A DNA stretch of 64,000 nt from Balanoglossus misakiensis. Its lineage: Eukaryota > Hemichordata. How positions within the stretch are numbered: the first letter of the stretch is position 1; every line of letters starts with the position of its first letter. Where the stretch lies: contig CM082595.2 in assembly GCA_040954595.2 (NCBI GenBank), forward strand, positions 5,208,001 to 5,272,000, written 5' to 3'. The translations under genes and the position numbers were made by a program. Of the stretch, positions 44,701-56,300 are shown in pieces. Below the pieces are notes generated by a model. The model saw nothing but the letters and a program-made list of their open reading frames with translations. It ran no database searches and was not told the origin of the DNA.

Positions 44701-46000
44701 TTCGTGTCTCCATCCCTCTGTGAGTATACGCTGTCGTCGGGTGTCGTCGGTTCGTCCTTGGAAGGGCTGCCGGGCTGCCAGTCGTCCTCCACTGACGAGT
44801 AGCGACTCACACTGCGCCTGCTGGTGCCGACACTGGCCACGGTGGGACGTTTCCGCGACCACACGAGCCTGACCACCCGAACTTGGTCCACTGAGATCCC
44901 GGCCAGGTAGTCCCCGCACACGGCCACCTCGAGTATGTTCAACCCCGTGTCGATGTTCAGCGCCGGCTCGAAGTCGTTGTACCGGACGCTGGTGTTGCTG
45001 ACCGTCTTCATGCAGTGGTAGAACAGCTTGATGTACTTCCCGACGGCGATGACCAGATTCCCCGTCTTGTCGCAGCTGGAAATGTGCGTCACCGTCTCTT
45101 TCGTGGGAATCTCTATCACCTCCAGGGTGCTGGCGTTCACGTCGGTGTAACGCACGTTGCAACCAGAGACCCTGGCACGCACCGGGTGCTGACTGGAACA
45201 CGTGGACCAGTTCAGATAAATCCTCACAAATGTGACTGTGTTGTTACGCGTGGTCTTCACCTCCAGTGTGCCGATGTAATTCCCTGGAGAGAGGGGAAAA
45301 ATATCATTCAGAGAGAAACAATATTATCCAGGAGGGGTTTTAAATTCCGGGAGTTACAAGGATCATACAAACCCTGAATAAACATATCAGTTAGGACTGA
45401 AAAATACCTGGACTCCTTTCATAAGAATGATGGAAGAATTTTGCCAACAGTATATCTGTTAATGATGAAATCTGTTCAAAATACAGTATTGACTGTACTG
45501 TGATGGTGCAGTGAAGTTGTACTACTTGTAGATACCTCCCATTAATGTCAAGAATTTTCTTGCACTTTTAGTGGGTCTGTTAATGTGTTAGTGGTGTGAT
45601 ATATTGGTTTTAATATAAAGTCAGTAGACAAGTGACAGTTCAGTGAAATCCTTGGTTCTAAGCTATGGTAGTTACCCCCTGGACATTTAACCCTCAGGAC
45701 ATCTACCCCCTGTCTTTAATTGACAGGTGGGAAATGCTGGGTGGGGACATATCCAGGGGGTGACCGTCCTATATCCTCACCTTTTGCATTATGCAGGATC
45801 TGGTGTGCAAGGGCCACAGTGTTGAAGCTGTGCGACAACTGGCAAGACTTCTCGCTGTGGGCAAGTCCGTAGATTTCGATGTTGCACTGGTCTGTGGACA
45901 CCAGCAGCTTGTTGCCCACGCAGCACAGAGCGATCGGCTCCGACTTGGTGCTGAACACCTGCTGGGATGTGAATCGGTGGCAGGAGAACACGCGAACCAT
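35610..46000 (-). CDS. HPS3: HPS3, BLOC-2 complex subunit, complete (1132 aa)
   Basis: Hermansky-Pudlak syndrome 3 protein, which with HPS5 and HPS6 forms BLOC-2 and directs cargo to lysosome-related organelles such as pigment granules. Coding exons: 45781-46000, 44431-45283, 44122-44234, 42864-43108, 42188-42318, 41505-41735, 40984-41086, 40669-40710, 40087-40173, 39372-39529, 38900-39047, 38527-38625, 38275-38373, 37799-37915, 37423-37486, 36893-37104, 36242-36551, 35610-35776. They sum to 1133 codons including TAA, with consistent phases. The N-terminus (MVRVFSCHRFTSQQVF) and the following WD-like strands match the family. The C-terminal half is helical, with LYREMLGIAAKYQ, DPQFMYEGLLHYLNS and a last exon reading LLSLLPSTGSCLFFLPYIDR. 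Exon 2 carries an extra Ser/Asp/Glu-rich linker (about residues 200-330), partly explaining the length over human (about 1000). Exon 9's acceptor (GAAG at 39530) and exon 10's (CCAG at 39048) were chosen by phase and are the least certain joins. Confidence 0.93.
36085..36232. repeat. (GAT)n-rich simple sequence in HPS3 last intron
   Basis: Imperfect GATGAT/GGTGAT trinucleotide repeats, ending just before the exon 17 donor at 36242. Confidence 0.9.
37215..37385. repeat. (CATC)n/(CCAA)n simple sequence in an HPS3 intron
   Basis: Degenerate CATCCATC, CCAACC and CCACC repeats on the plus strand. Confidence 0.85.
38695..38772. repeat. (ATC)n microsatellite in an HPS3 intron
   Basis: Near-perfect CAT trinucleotides for about 75 bases. 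Its long poly-Asp or poly-Met translations are not genes. Confidence 0.97.
39618..39950. mobile_element. Dispersed inverted-repeat element with a nested MITE, HPS3 intron
   Basis: Contains CACGAGACTG, TAGTTTATATGG, AACTCTGCACCTATTCTA, GCTAGCAACC and GGTAATTAACCAA in the same order as the copy at 41775-42015. Ends are CACGAGA-like and inverted with ...GGGAAAATCAT. It is split by the 85-bp MITE at 39716-39800. Diverged relatives are at about 10185-10385 and 18355-18560. Confidence 0.75.
39716..39800. mobile_element. piggyBac-like 85-bp MITE nested in a dispersed repeat
   Basis: TTAA at 39712-39715 and 39801-39804, ends CCCTTTCACC and GGTGAAACGG. The related host copy at 41775-42015 has a single TTAA (41868-41871) at the same place, showing the empty site. 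Confidence 0.9.
40669..40710 (-). other. HPS3: 42-base microexon of HPS3
   Basis: Encodes FAPEKLNKDHRMSQ between an AG (TTCTAAG) and GTAACA, phase 0 on both sides. It can be included or skipped without changing frame between RDQIISQ and DPQFMYEG. The acceptor is weak, so it may be alternative. Confidence 0.5.
41775..42015. mobile_element. Dispersed inverted-repeat element, uninterrupted copy
   Basis: Left end ATTTTCTGAACTTCACGAGA mirrors right end TCTCACGAGATCTTGCA...GGAAAATCAT. About 240 bp, no coding potential; same family as 39618-39950. Confidence 0.75.
42661..42854. mobile_element. 194-bp CTGTAAAAC-end MITE beside the HPS3 exon 4 donor
   Basis: Perfect inverted ends CTGTAAAACACTTTATTTTC, TA at 42659-42660 and 42855-42856. 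On the HPS3 strand the intron begins GTGAGTT, then TA, then the element, so it starts at intron base 10. Confidence 0.9.
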
Positions 46001-47031
46001 GGTGACTCAATGACCGGTGATTTACTACTCTGTGAAATGTGGTGAATTTAGACCATGTTAGGAATCTGAAAGAACAAACATATGCAACTTATGAAGATTC
46101 GCAGTTGTGAATGAAATTGTCCAATCTACCCCCTCCTCGGTCATCCACGTGACCTGCATCTTTCTTTAAAAGAGTGTATTCCTAGGTCTGTCTGTATAAC
46201 CTGCCTTACATACCTGTCTAGCTATATATCTTTTGCCAAATTCGGCATACATGTATACACATCTACTAAGCTGTACATATGCTCAGTCTTTCAGGGAAGG
46301 ATGAAATTTTATTTTTAATAAATTGTCACAGTGTACCGGCCGGGGGGGGGGGGGGGGGTAGTTGTTCCTCTTGAATGCAATGCCATTGTCCATTGGGTTG
46401 CAGACATACATGTGGTCATTCAGTAGGAGCAACCCCACTATTGCAGCTATAATGACTGCTACTAGTACTAGCACCCCCCCCCCTCATGCATGCAATGATG
46501 CATCATGACCTCCATGACCTTGGGCCGGCCACGATCGAGGAAACAACACAACACTTGCAACATGCGAATATGTCAGAGTACTCATATTATTCCCTGTTTA
46601 ACTACTGAACAATCACAATGCCACAGCCAGAGTAGATGATTCAGGATCATTTAAAGAAAGGGGCGACCGGGGTCGGGGGCGTGTGAACTCAAAGTGCACA
46701 ATTCCCTTGCCCTACGCTTGGTTTTTGACCTGCGATTTTATCTCTTTGGAAGTGGTTCACCATGATCATGCACGCATCTTTCGTTACCAAGTGAACGTTA
46801 CCTTCTATTCGGTGCATGGTTTATGTGATCGACCGCATATCACTCTCAGTTTCCTACAAAACACTTGTTTGTTGTGGTAGACATGATAAGTGGCGCTACC
46901 TGGGTCATCCAAGGTCACCTGGTCACCTGATTCATGTTCGCAATATCGTTTTTTCTCGGTCAACTTCGGCATATGAACGAACATGGCCGATGCTTTCCGG
47001 GCCTTTACCGATCCCTTTGATCACGTGACAT

Positions 47032-47107
47032 GTATATATGTCAGCCATATTGGTTTTACTGAGCCTCTACTGAATCTTGTCAGAGTCGGCAAAACAAAGT
47101 CCAACCA
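47032..47107 (+). other. Candidate GIGYF 5' noncoding exon and start region
   Basis: A TATATATG stretch at about 47032 is followed by a short segment ending CAACCAG with donor GTAAAA after 47107. A matching acceptor (TGTCGACAG) precedes the GIGYF start codon by about 30 bases at 50272. Together they could form a 5'-UTR intron. Speculative without transcripts. Confidence 0.3.
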
Positions 47108-47956
47108 GGTAAAAAATAACTGTCTTTAACACATTTTTTGTTATTATTTAGCTATAATGATGCATTACGTAATACTGAACACTAGAGTGGTGATTCACAC
47201 CATCTATGTTCAAGGAAGCACCAGAAAAATATCAGTTTTACCAGCTGACCAACTTGTCCTATTTCTCTGGACTAGTTCAGTGTTTGTAAGTGACATCATT
47301 ACTGTGAACTATTGGTCATTCTTCTTCCGTTGTATCTCAACGTAAATGTGTTTTTATTTCCTGAGACATCGTAACATAGACCCACAAACTTTAAAACGGA
47401 TGTTAGTGTCAAGAATTTGGCACGTGAACAAGTTGATTAACGACTTCTGAGAAGGGGGGGGGGGGCACTCGTTCGTCTGCCATGCTTTTCAGCGGAGCTG
47501 TGTTTACTAAATGGCAGTACGTTCCTCCTCCGAAACGCATGTCCTGGCAAGTCGATGTAGTTTTGCTTTTTATAAAAAAGGGTATTTTTAATGAATTATT
47601 AGCAAACCAACAGAATCAGTTTGGCCAGGTTATTGTGAAGCCTTATGGAGGTTGGTAATCTTGACTATGCGTCTGTACATGTACATTACACACCCACCTT
47701 TTACTGGCATTCATGTTGACATGATAGAAATGTATCGAATTTTCAGTAAAAATAGCATCATCTGTCACTGTGAGAACCACACCACCAGTTCATCACTGAA
47801 GATGATGCTCTTAATAGTCTTATTGGTAGATGACGTGGCCAGGATCCATATTGAAGAAACACTAAACTTTGCACACAGTCAGAATTAACATAAATTTAGA
47901 CTCAATATTTAAGTATGGAACACACAATTTCTGTCATGGTCTGTGTTTATCATCAC

Positions 47957-48189
47957 AAACAACTTCCATCCCGCTTGTAGATTTGAGAGTGAAAATCTCG
48001 CCAAAATGAATAAACGGTAGAGACTGATTATTCATTTAAACAAGGTTTTTACTCTGAATGTCTACAAACGGGATAGAAGTTGTGTCTGGCTGACGTTGAT
48101 TCACTATATATCCACATAACATAGATAATGTATTGTATCAAACATAAATAATGGGAAAAGGGAGCGAGAGAGAGACTTTGTCCCTTTAA
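47957..48189. mobile_element. Foldback MITE, third copy, intergenic
   Basis: Same ACTTCCATCCCG and TATATCCACAT blocks, and the same CTTTGTCCCT-TTAA right end (TTAA at 48186-48189) as 7493-7868. Confidence 0.75.
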
Positions 48190-50039
48190 CTTTTGAATAG
48201 AGGTGTTAGTGTAATGAGAAATAAGGCATATCATGTGCTTCATTTCTCATTACACTATACATGTACATATCATGTAATGCTAAGTCCTGAACCCAGTGGT
48301 AGCTGAATTTAGTTATGTGTAACACACACATGATTTACATGTAGTATTGTGTGGTGTATCACTTACAGAAAACAATGGGGGTACGGCCAATGTTGTCGAA
48401 AGGTGAAAGGTCAAGTGTCCACTCTCCGTGGACAAAATGTTTACAACAAAATGTTTACAACTCACAGCAACCGAAAGATACTTTACAGTACGGTGCAGAA
48501 CTAACCAAAATGGGGATATTTTGTGGGTTTCCATGTTCCTGTGGTCATGTTATCCTAAGTACTGGTGTTTGGTGAACATTTTGAAGCGAGTGGTCAAAAA
48601 ATACCAAATCAGGACTTGATTGAAGTTTATGTATACTGCAATATGTTTAACACTGTACATGTTACATGTATGATCTAAAATAAAAACACTATACACCAAT
48701 ATAATTATTAGGGTGGTATTTCAGATCAGTGCTGTATTATAGAAGGTATGAAACCAATCTTGTGTGAACCATTGTTGAATGTACTGGTATTCAATAGTTC
48801 ACAGCGACCACACTTGTTAATAAAAATCAAAAGGTCTTCTGTGTTATAGACAATTGCATGATTGCACTACTGTACCAGGGTGGCTGTGTGTTACCCATGT
48901 TAATAATGCAAATCTGGATTTCTGCTTGATCCAAGAGCCAGCTTGTTTCTGTTCAAAAGAGGATCACACACATACTTCAAAATGTTAAAGCCTGTGATCA
49001 TACAATTTACATGCAAACTAGAAGTACGGTTGTCACAGTCAGATGATCAAAATACTTGAGGGTTAGACTCAATTCTCATGTCAAGGTGAAACTGAAAGCT
49101 GTCAGCAACAGAAATGGAAATCATGACGTTGAACATTTACCAGGACTTTGTCTCTGATATCTTTTTCATCTCACCTTACCTATATAGGCTATCATGGTCA
49201 GTTAAATGCAAATTATCTGTATTTTGGTATGTAGTTGTGAACTGTGCTTGTCTCAGTGAATAGGGTCAATTCTCAGTCTGTGTTGTGTGAGATTTTTACA
49301 ACATGTTGGATGTGCCCATACAGTATGATTTCAGTTTTCACAATTTCGAACAGATCCGAAATTTAGTAATCCAGACAAGTCGTTATGCCATAGTTGAAAA
49401 AATATGAGGGGTTGATACAATATATGTGCCCTATGCACCCAGAATAGAATTTACACGGTAGTTTTCAACTGAATGTAAAAAAGCACTGGTAGTGGCCAAT
49501 GCTGGTTGACCACTTGACTCTGGCGTACTAAATCATTCTCTGATCTGCATTTGCACATTCACCATATGGTTTTTAAATGAATAAAAAACACGTTTTCATT
49601 GTTGGAAGACTACTTGTTGTCACAGACATGCTGTAATATTCTGGGTTTTGCGTGTGGAACAGGTATTAGGAGGACAGGAACATAGTTATTTGAAATGTTA
49701 TCCATGCTTCATTTCAAGAAATCAACGCATGCGTTAAGATGATTCATAAAAAAGGTTGTCTTTTCTGTCTGTGTCAGAGAATTTAAGTGTAATCTCTTGC
49801 ACTCCAGTGCTGTTTTAAACAAATTATGGTAATGATATTATGTGACTCATGAATTTAAATACTAGTAAATCAAATTATGAAGACAATTTGTAAATCCAAA
49901 AGCGTCACACGCCAGATTCCATTGAATGTCATGGGTCAAGATGTTCCTTTGTACTACTTGCATATGCTCTATATTATTCCCTGAAGTGTTGATCTGCACA
50001 AGTTTTTTTTCTTCACAGTGTCTTAGTGGTGTTGCTTAA

Positions 50040-50124
50040 CCCTTTCATCACCATGGTTTGGTCTAACTCCATTGTTCTCAATAGCAGTATTGGACCATTA
50101 TACAGGGATATGGGGGTGAAAGGG
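50040..50124. mobile_element. piggyBac-like 85-bp MITE upstream of GIGYF
   Basis: TTAA on both sides (50036-50039, 50125-50128), CCCTTTCATC and GGTGAAAGGG ends, internal CCATGGTTTGGTC. About 180 bases before the start codon. Confidence 0.88.
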
Positions 50125-50301
50125 TTAAATTTAAGTTTAGTGGATATAAACCACTTGCTCAATGTCTCTGGTGGACACCAATAATCAACTCGATTTCCAA
50201 GGACCTGGCAGACAAGAAGATAATACAGTTAAATACCTAACACTTTGTCTTCTATGATGTGATCTGTCGACAGGAAATATCATTACTAGAGCATTTTCAT
50301 C

Positions 50302-53300
50302 ATGTCCGAAACCATGACGTTTGGTCCCGAATGGTTGCGTGCTTTGTCGAGTGGCACGAGCGTGGCATCGCCGCCCCCTTCTCCTGGACTTCCACAGTAC
50401 AAACTGGCGGAGTATCGGTACGGCCGAGAAGAGATGCTAGCGTTATTCCAGAAAATACCCGCCATCCCACCGGATCTCGAAGATTTCCCGAATTTAGTTA
50501 GTAAAGAGTGTCTCAGTCCATTAGCTTTAATACCTCTGACGGAAGAGGAACAGGTAAGATTGTAGTTGTGTATTTTATTTTATTCTTACATGTATGTGTA
50601 GAAAGCTATTCTATCATTGTCTTTTCTCCATTGTCAGCAAGTGTCTTATAACCATACATGCACAGTGTTATTGCTAGAGTGCACCCTTGCGACTATGTCC
50701 CCGAAACTGAAGCCAGCGGCGCCACTTGTACATGGATTGGTTACTGGTACACAAATAAAGCACTGCACAAATTGATATAGGGCGCCTAAATTTAGAGCAC
50801 GCACAGAACTTTTACGGAACAGAAGCGTAATTTTATGGGTCTGTGCATATTGTTTCTATATTTGGAAATGAAAAATGAATTCAGCATTTAATTCGTCCAT
50901 TTGCAGTCGTAGTCTTTCGGTCCGCACTAGAAGTGGCATATTCCCGAGGTCAAGCACAAATCTGTGATGTACATATGTAGTAAACACGTTAGCCATTAGT
51001 CAATGCACTCATTGTAATTCCAAACAGCATTCAACACTTCCTTGAGAAGCACACTAGAGCAGCATAAAGCAAAATATTGTAACGTTTCTGATTGTGGAAC
51101 GAAACAAGAGATGAATAGTGTCGGGTGCCAGTGTCAGAATATCAATAATAATGATTTGTCATCCGTGTTTATTATAATTTATTCATTTTCATTAAAATTT
51201 TATTTTCGTCCTGATTTGATATGAAAAGATGATGAATGAGAGATTGTTTCTAATAAAATATCCTTGTAACTTAAATATACAGATCCTGTTCTAGTCTGTT
51301 GAATCAGTATTCGTTTCATGGTGTCATTAATTTGGTGCATGCTGTCATAGTGTGAACACGGATGGAGATATAATATATTTTTTCCCTGTATTTGTACTGT
51401 GTATTTAAGCCTATTGTGGATGGTGTATATTTAGAATTATTTAGATGAGTTGTGTTAGGCTGCCATCTTGTGTGCTATGGATTGCCTTCATTGATTTTAT
51501 AGCAGTGATGGCCTGCCAAATAAAACTAGATGACACATTTATTATTTATTTTAATAGAACACTAGATAACAACTTCCCCTGAACTGCATGTAAGAATAAT
51601 GTGCAGTTCAAAACGCCAGTTTTAGAAGTGAATGAGTGAGAACAACTTCAGCTTTTTTTAAATCGAAAAACCACTGGCAGGGTTGCCAATATTTGTGATT
51701 CAAACCGACTAGGCTACCAGTGAAATAGAATGAAGATTTTTTAATGTGTATTGATATCACACGTGTTGATATCTATGCTGTATAACTAATAAGCAAGAAT
51801 TGAGAAAAACTAATGCTATGTTCCATTTCGTTTCAGAGGATCATGTCGCAATCAGTGAACAGTGCTGCAGTTTTACGACTCATGGGTCGGGGTTCAAGTA
51901 CAGCCAGGGGAACAAGGGGCGGTGGTGGTAATAGAGGAAGAGGTAAGATTATTCTTTTATTATCTGTGACTGTCACGTCAGTATACACCTATTGCTGAAG
52001 ACATCAGCATCATTATTTGCTGGTATGAAATTATGAACAAGTTTTATCTCAAGCTGGCCCATGACAATCTGAAAATATGTTTAAACTGCGGAGAATTTTC
52101 CTTGTTTTAACTGCAATTTATTTTCTTTCTGTTTTGTTGTTGTTTGCAGGGCGTGGACGCGGGGAATATCCACGGCCTTTTGAAGATGAAGGGGGTCCAT
52201 TCAATCGATCAAGAGAGTACAACAGAAGCCAGAGTTGGGATGACAGGTGGGCAGTTTTGTATTTTATGGAGAGGGGTATGATCCAATCCACTAACCCAAG
52301 CCCAGGAACTAGTACTTTTTATGACCCGACTGCCAGTGTTTTTTCTCCGTGTTTAAAAAAGAGGCCCTCGTGAAGGCTGTGGCTGGGCAAGGGTTACTGG
52401 TCATTTACTAGAAAGACATGTTGTCTGCTTAATTAACGGTAATTCACTGCATAAATAACACTGTACCGTTTTTTAGGAATTCAGTAATCATTATAATGTT
52501 TTTTAGAATGTCTCCCAATGTTTTTGAACTTTTGTTAGGGATTGTTCGTTTTTAAAATAAATACTGCCGGTTAGGAAAAATGTGAACTTCCTTTATTGTC
52601 ACTCTGAAAGTTCAACCTTAGGCGCCTTTTAATTTGGGGTGCACGTTTAGACAGTGACATTCCCAATTTCAGAAGAAAATGTATTCTGGATACTTAGTTG
52701 AGTCATTGGATGAGAAAGGCCTTATGGAAACTGAAAACCCTCCCTTGGGAAGTAAACGGTTTATGTGCTTAAAATGGCTGCATTTGAAATGAAACGCATA
52801 TTTTAGCTTCCATTTGATTATGAGTGCAATACATAAATTTGAATTTATTTAGATGGGAGAAATAAATCACAGTTAAATATTTAGAGATAGTTTTTGGTTA
52901 AAGTTCATGTAGAGTGTTCTAAGTGACATAAATATTTGAATGCATCATAGTGTGTACGCATGAGCTGGAGATGTCCCATAAGTGTACATGTAATGATCTA
53001 TTTTGTATTCTATTTAAATTAAACACAGTGTTCTAGAAATTCATTCTCTTGAAATCAGTGAGCATGTCTGATGTACTGAATATGGTGGTGAAAGGGTTAA
53101 AGGTATACAGTCACCTCCAATTTACATATGCCCATATATGGCCGAAATGGCGTATTTGAGCATTCTATACAGTGCAGCTTAGGAATAGCTTTCCAACTGC
53201 ACCAACACTGGGTCAGCCCTGTTTAAACACTGAGTCAACTCTGGGTTGGCACCCTATTGGCGCTCTAATTAGCACCTATTGGGCTTGTGTTTAACTGGGG

Positions 53301-56300
53301 TGTTCCAAAACAATAGGGTGCGCCAAGGTGCTAACACTGAACAATGCCAAGTGCCAGGGCCAACAGATTCACACCTTTGTAACACTTGGAACACACAGGC
53401 TAACACTGTGTGCCAAAACAATAGGGTGCGCCAAGGTTTAACACCTTTGTAGCACATGCTAACACTGAACAATGCCAAGTGCCAGGGCCAACAGATTCAC
53501 ACCTTTGTAACACTTGGAACACACAGGCTAACACTGTGTTGGCTCATTATAAACACCGTGTCAGCAAGTTGTTAGCAAATTGGAAAGCTATTCCTAAGCT
53601 GCACTGTATGGTGACACTCTTTTTTTTGCGTGTGCCACCCACTGAAAATCTGTGATTGGCTAGATATCAATTTGCCATGGGAACTACAGCTTATTTTCCA
53701 TAGGTGACTGTATACCTTTAAGTGCCTTTGCGTATTCCCATTATTTTACATGAGTGTTTTTTACACTGGAAAATGGGATAGATCAAAGCTTGGTGTTGAA
53801 ATGTTCTGAACTCACTTTGTTTCTTCACTTTTTTTTCAGGGGGGACAGGAGGTACGACAAACACCGGGGTGAAACGCGCTCATTTGATGATGCTGGACCA
53901 CCGTCGCCCAGACGGCCTCTCGATCGGGCAAGTCTCACTGATAATTGGCGGAGTTTGAACGAAAAGTCACCGCGGGAGGAAGATGATGGGGACTGGAGAC
54001 TTGCCGGCCACAAGGGGGATAAAGATAGGTTGCAAGAAAATTGGAGAATTACCAGTCCTGGTATGTGTATTTTACATACATATCCAAGTGAAAAAAAAAA
54101 TGATTCTCTTTAATTTTACCTGTTGTGTTTATCAGATTGAATTCACATTTATTTCTTGTAGAATATAGAAATTGATGTACAGACGCTATTGACAAATTTA
54201 CATGTTACAACTTCATATTTTACTTTGCATTTCACTTACTATTCTCCTTGGCATAAAATGATGAATAATTACTCCTTGCGACAGCTCTATTCTCAGCCAG
54301 TGATAATTAAGACACACTTGATGGTACGATACATTTAAAAAGCATTACGCATGCACACACACTAAATAAAAATGTCAAATTTGTCTGTCTGCGTAGGTGG
54401 ACCGCGAATAAGCTGGCGTCAACCAAGAGAGCGAACGTTTGATTTTGATTTCCGGGAAGGCACCCGGGAACGGCACCACAGTGGGCGGGGCGGACGTGGA
54501 AGCTTTGGTGATGATGAATTGCCGGAGTGGAGTACTGATGATGCCGTGGATTTGGATAGCATCGGGACTTTCGACTCCTCTGGCGCTTTCCTATCTACCA
54601 AGGTGAGAAATTTTGACGGCTTGCGGCGTTACTCCCCTGTACATAGCTCTGAATGATCAATGATTGTGTAGTCAGACTTGTACTCGTGACCTACAGCATA
54701 TAATTGCACAGGAAACGAAGTCAGCACTTAACTGAACCACATTGGTGTATGTATTAAGAGATGGGCCAGCGTCTGTCAGTATGGATGTGAATATGTCTGT
54801 TAATGTGTGTGGTTTTATTTAGTGTTTGTAATAGAATGCATTCAAATGCATTCACACACATACAGACTATCATCAGGCCAGAGGTCCTGGCAATGTAAGC
54901 AAATTTACCTCTATATATTAGGGTTTACTAATCTGCATGTATGTCAAACGTTTTTTTGATCTGCACAAAGGTGTTGGAGAAGGATGAGAAGTCAACCAAA
55001 GAAGAAACAACAAATTCTGAAAATGGAGCCCAAGAAGCTAAGGACAAGCCACCGGGTATGTACATGTAGAGATGAATGGATGTTTAAGTTTAACCCTTTC
55101 ACCACCATGGTTTGATCCAAACCCATTGTTTTCCATGGTAAGGTTGGACCTCTAAAGAGGGAACTGGGGGTGAAAGGGTTAAAGTGTGCAAGCAAGAAGG
55201 GGGAAGTATGTGTGGGTGTTGTTTGTGTCTGTCTGACTATATGTGTGTATCTCTGTCTCTGTGCATGCAAGCATACATGCTAAGGAATATGTTCAAATGT
55301 TTTCTTGCTGATTCTTTTGGTGCATCTGTTTCTTGAATGTGTAAAATATAATAATGAATAGTTCCGGAAAGTTTGGAATTGGTACGATTGCTGATTTCTG
55401 TGATTTGCAAGTTTATAAACCATTTTGTTCAATCAGGGACGAAGTCCAAAGAAATGGAGGAATTGAAAGAAGAGGAGTGGTCAGACAGCTCGGATGATGA
55501 TGATGATGATGCCATCAACACTGCCAATAATAAACCCAGTACAAGGGACACTAAAGAGATTATTGAACAGAGAATTAAGGAAAACCAAAGCAAATCTCAA
55601 GTTCCGAGTAAAACTAAGAAAACTGAACAAACTCTTAGAATTGAGGTTCCTGACAGCCGGGAGAGACGGCTTGAGATGACAGAGGAGAAAGCTGTAACCA
55701 CGGAGAAACCGGCGTCTTCCAACGGCCCCCAGAGTGTGAATTCGGTGACGTCTACCGCTGCGAGTAGCAACGCAGTGGACGCTAAACCCACCACCGCCGC
55801 CGTGGTAACCGTTGCCGGTGATGAAGACGACGGATATGACCAGTTAGAGAAAGCGGCACAGAACATCATGGCAGTCATCTGTGCTGAGGTAAATCCCTGT
55901 GTGTGTGATGTGTGGATTTCAGAAACCCGATGTTTAGAGCTACGCTTGTATGTCCTAATAGAATACACACATTGATTGGTCGGTTATGGGGGCAACAGTA
56001 TACAACTGTCTACCCGTAAAGATGCGAGTCACCACAACTGATTGTTGTGGCGTGAATCACACTCCTGATGAGACATACTTTTGCTGTTATGTGAATGTAG
56101 TCAAATAATCTTTTCTGTGAATCACAGAAGTGGTTTATTCCCTGTGTAATAGTTTGGAGACAGAATCGCACGTCAATGCTCGGCTAATTTCCGGGAAGTA
56201 TTTTTTTGAAAATGATACTTGATCAGTTGCCCGTGTCAGATTTTGATCTACATGCTGCGAAATTTGGATGTAAACTTTTTCTTGTTTTGCTTTGTTTTGT

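Larger units (their letters stand above)
46001..50301. other. Intergenic region between divergent HPS3 and GIGYF
   Basis: No recognisable coding exon. It includes a G homopolymer at 46342-46359, CpG-containing sequence at about 46650-47110 (likely promoter area), a foldback MITE (47957-48189) and an 85-bp MITE (50040-50124). Confidence 0.6.

Noticed and set aside
44629-45201. 190-residue Arg/Gly-rich frame overlapping HPS3 exon 2
   Set aside because: Shifted frame of a GC-rich coding exon; no splice support and no family similarity.
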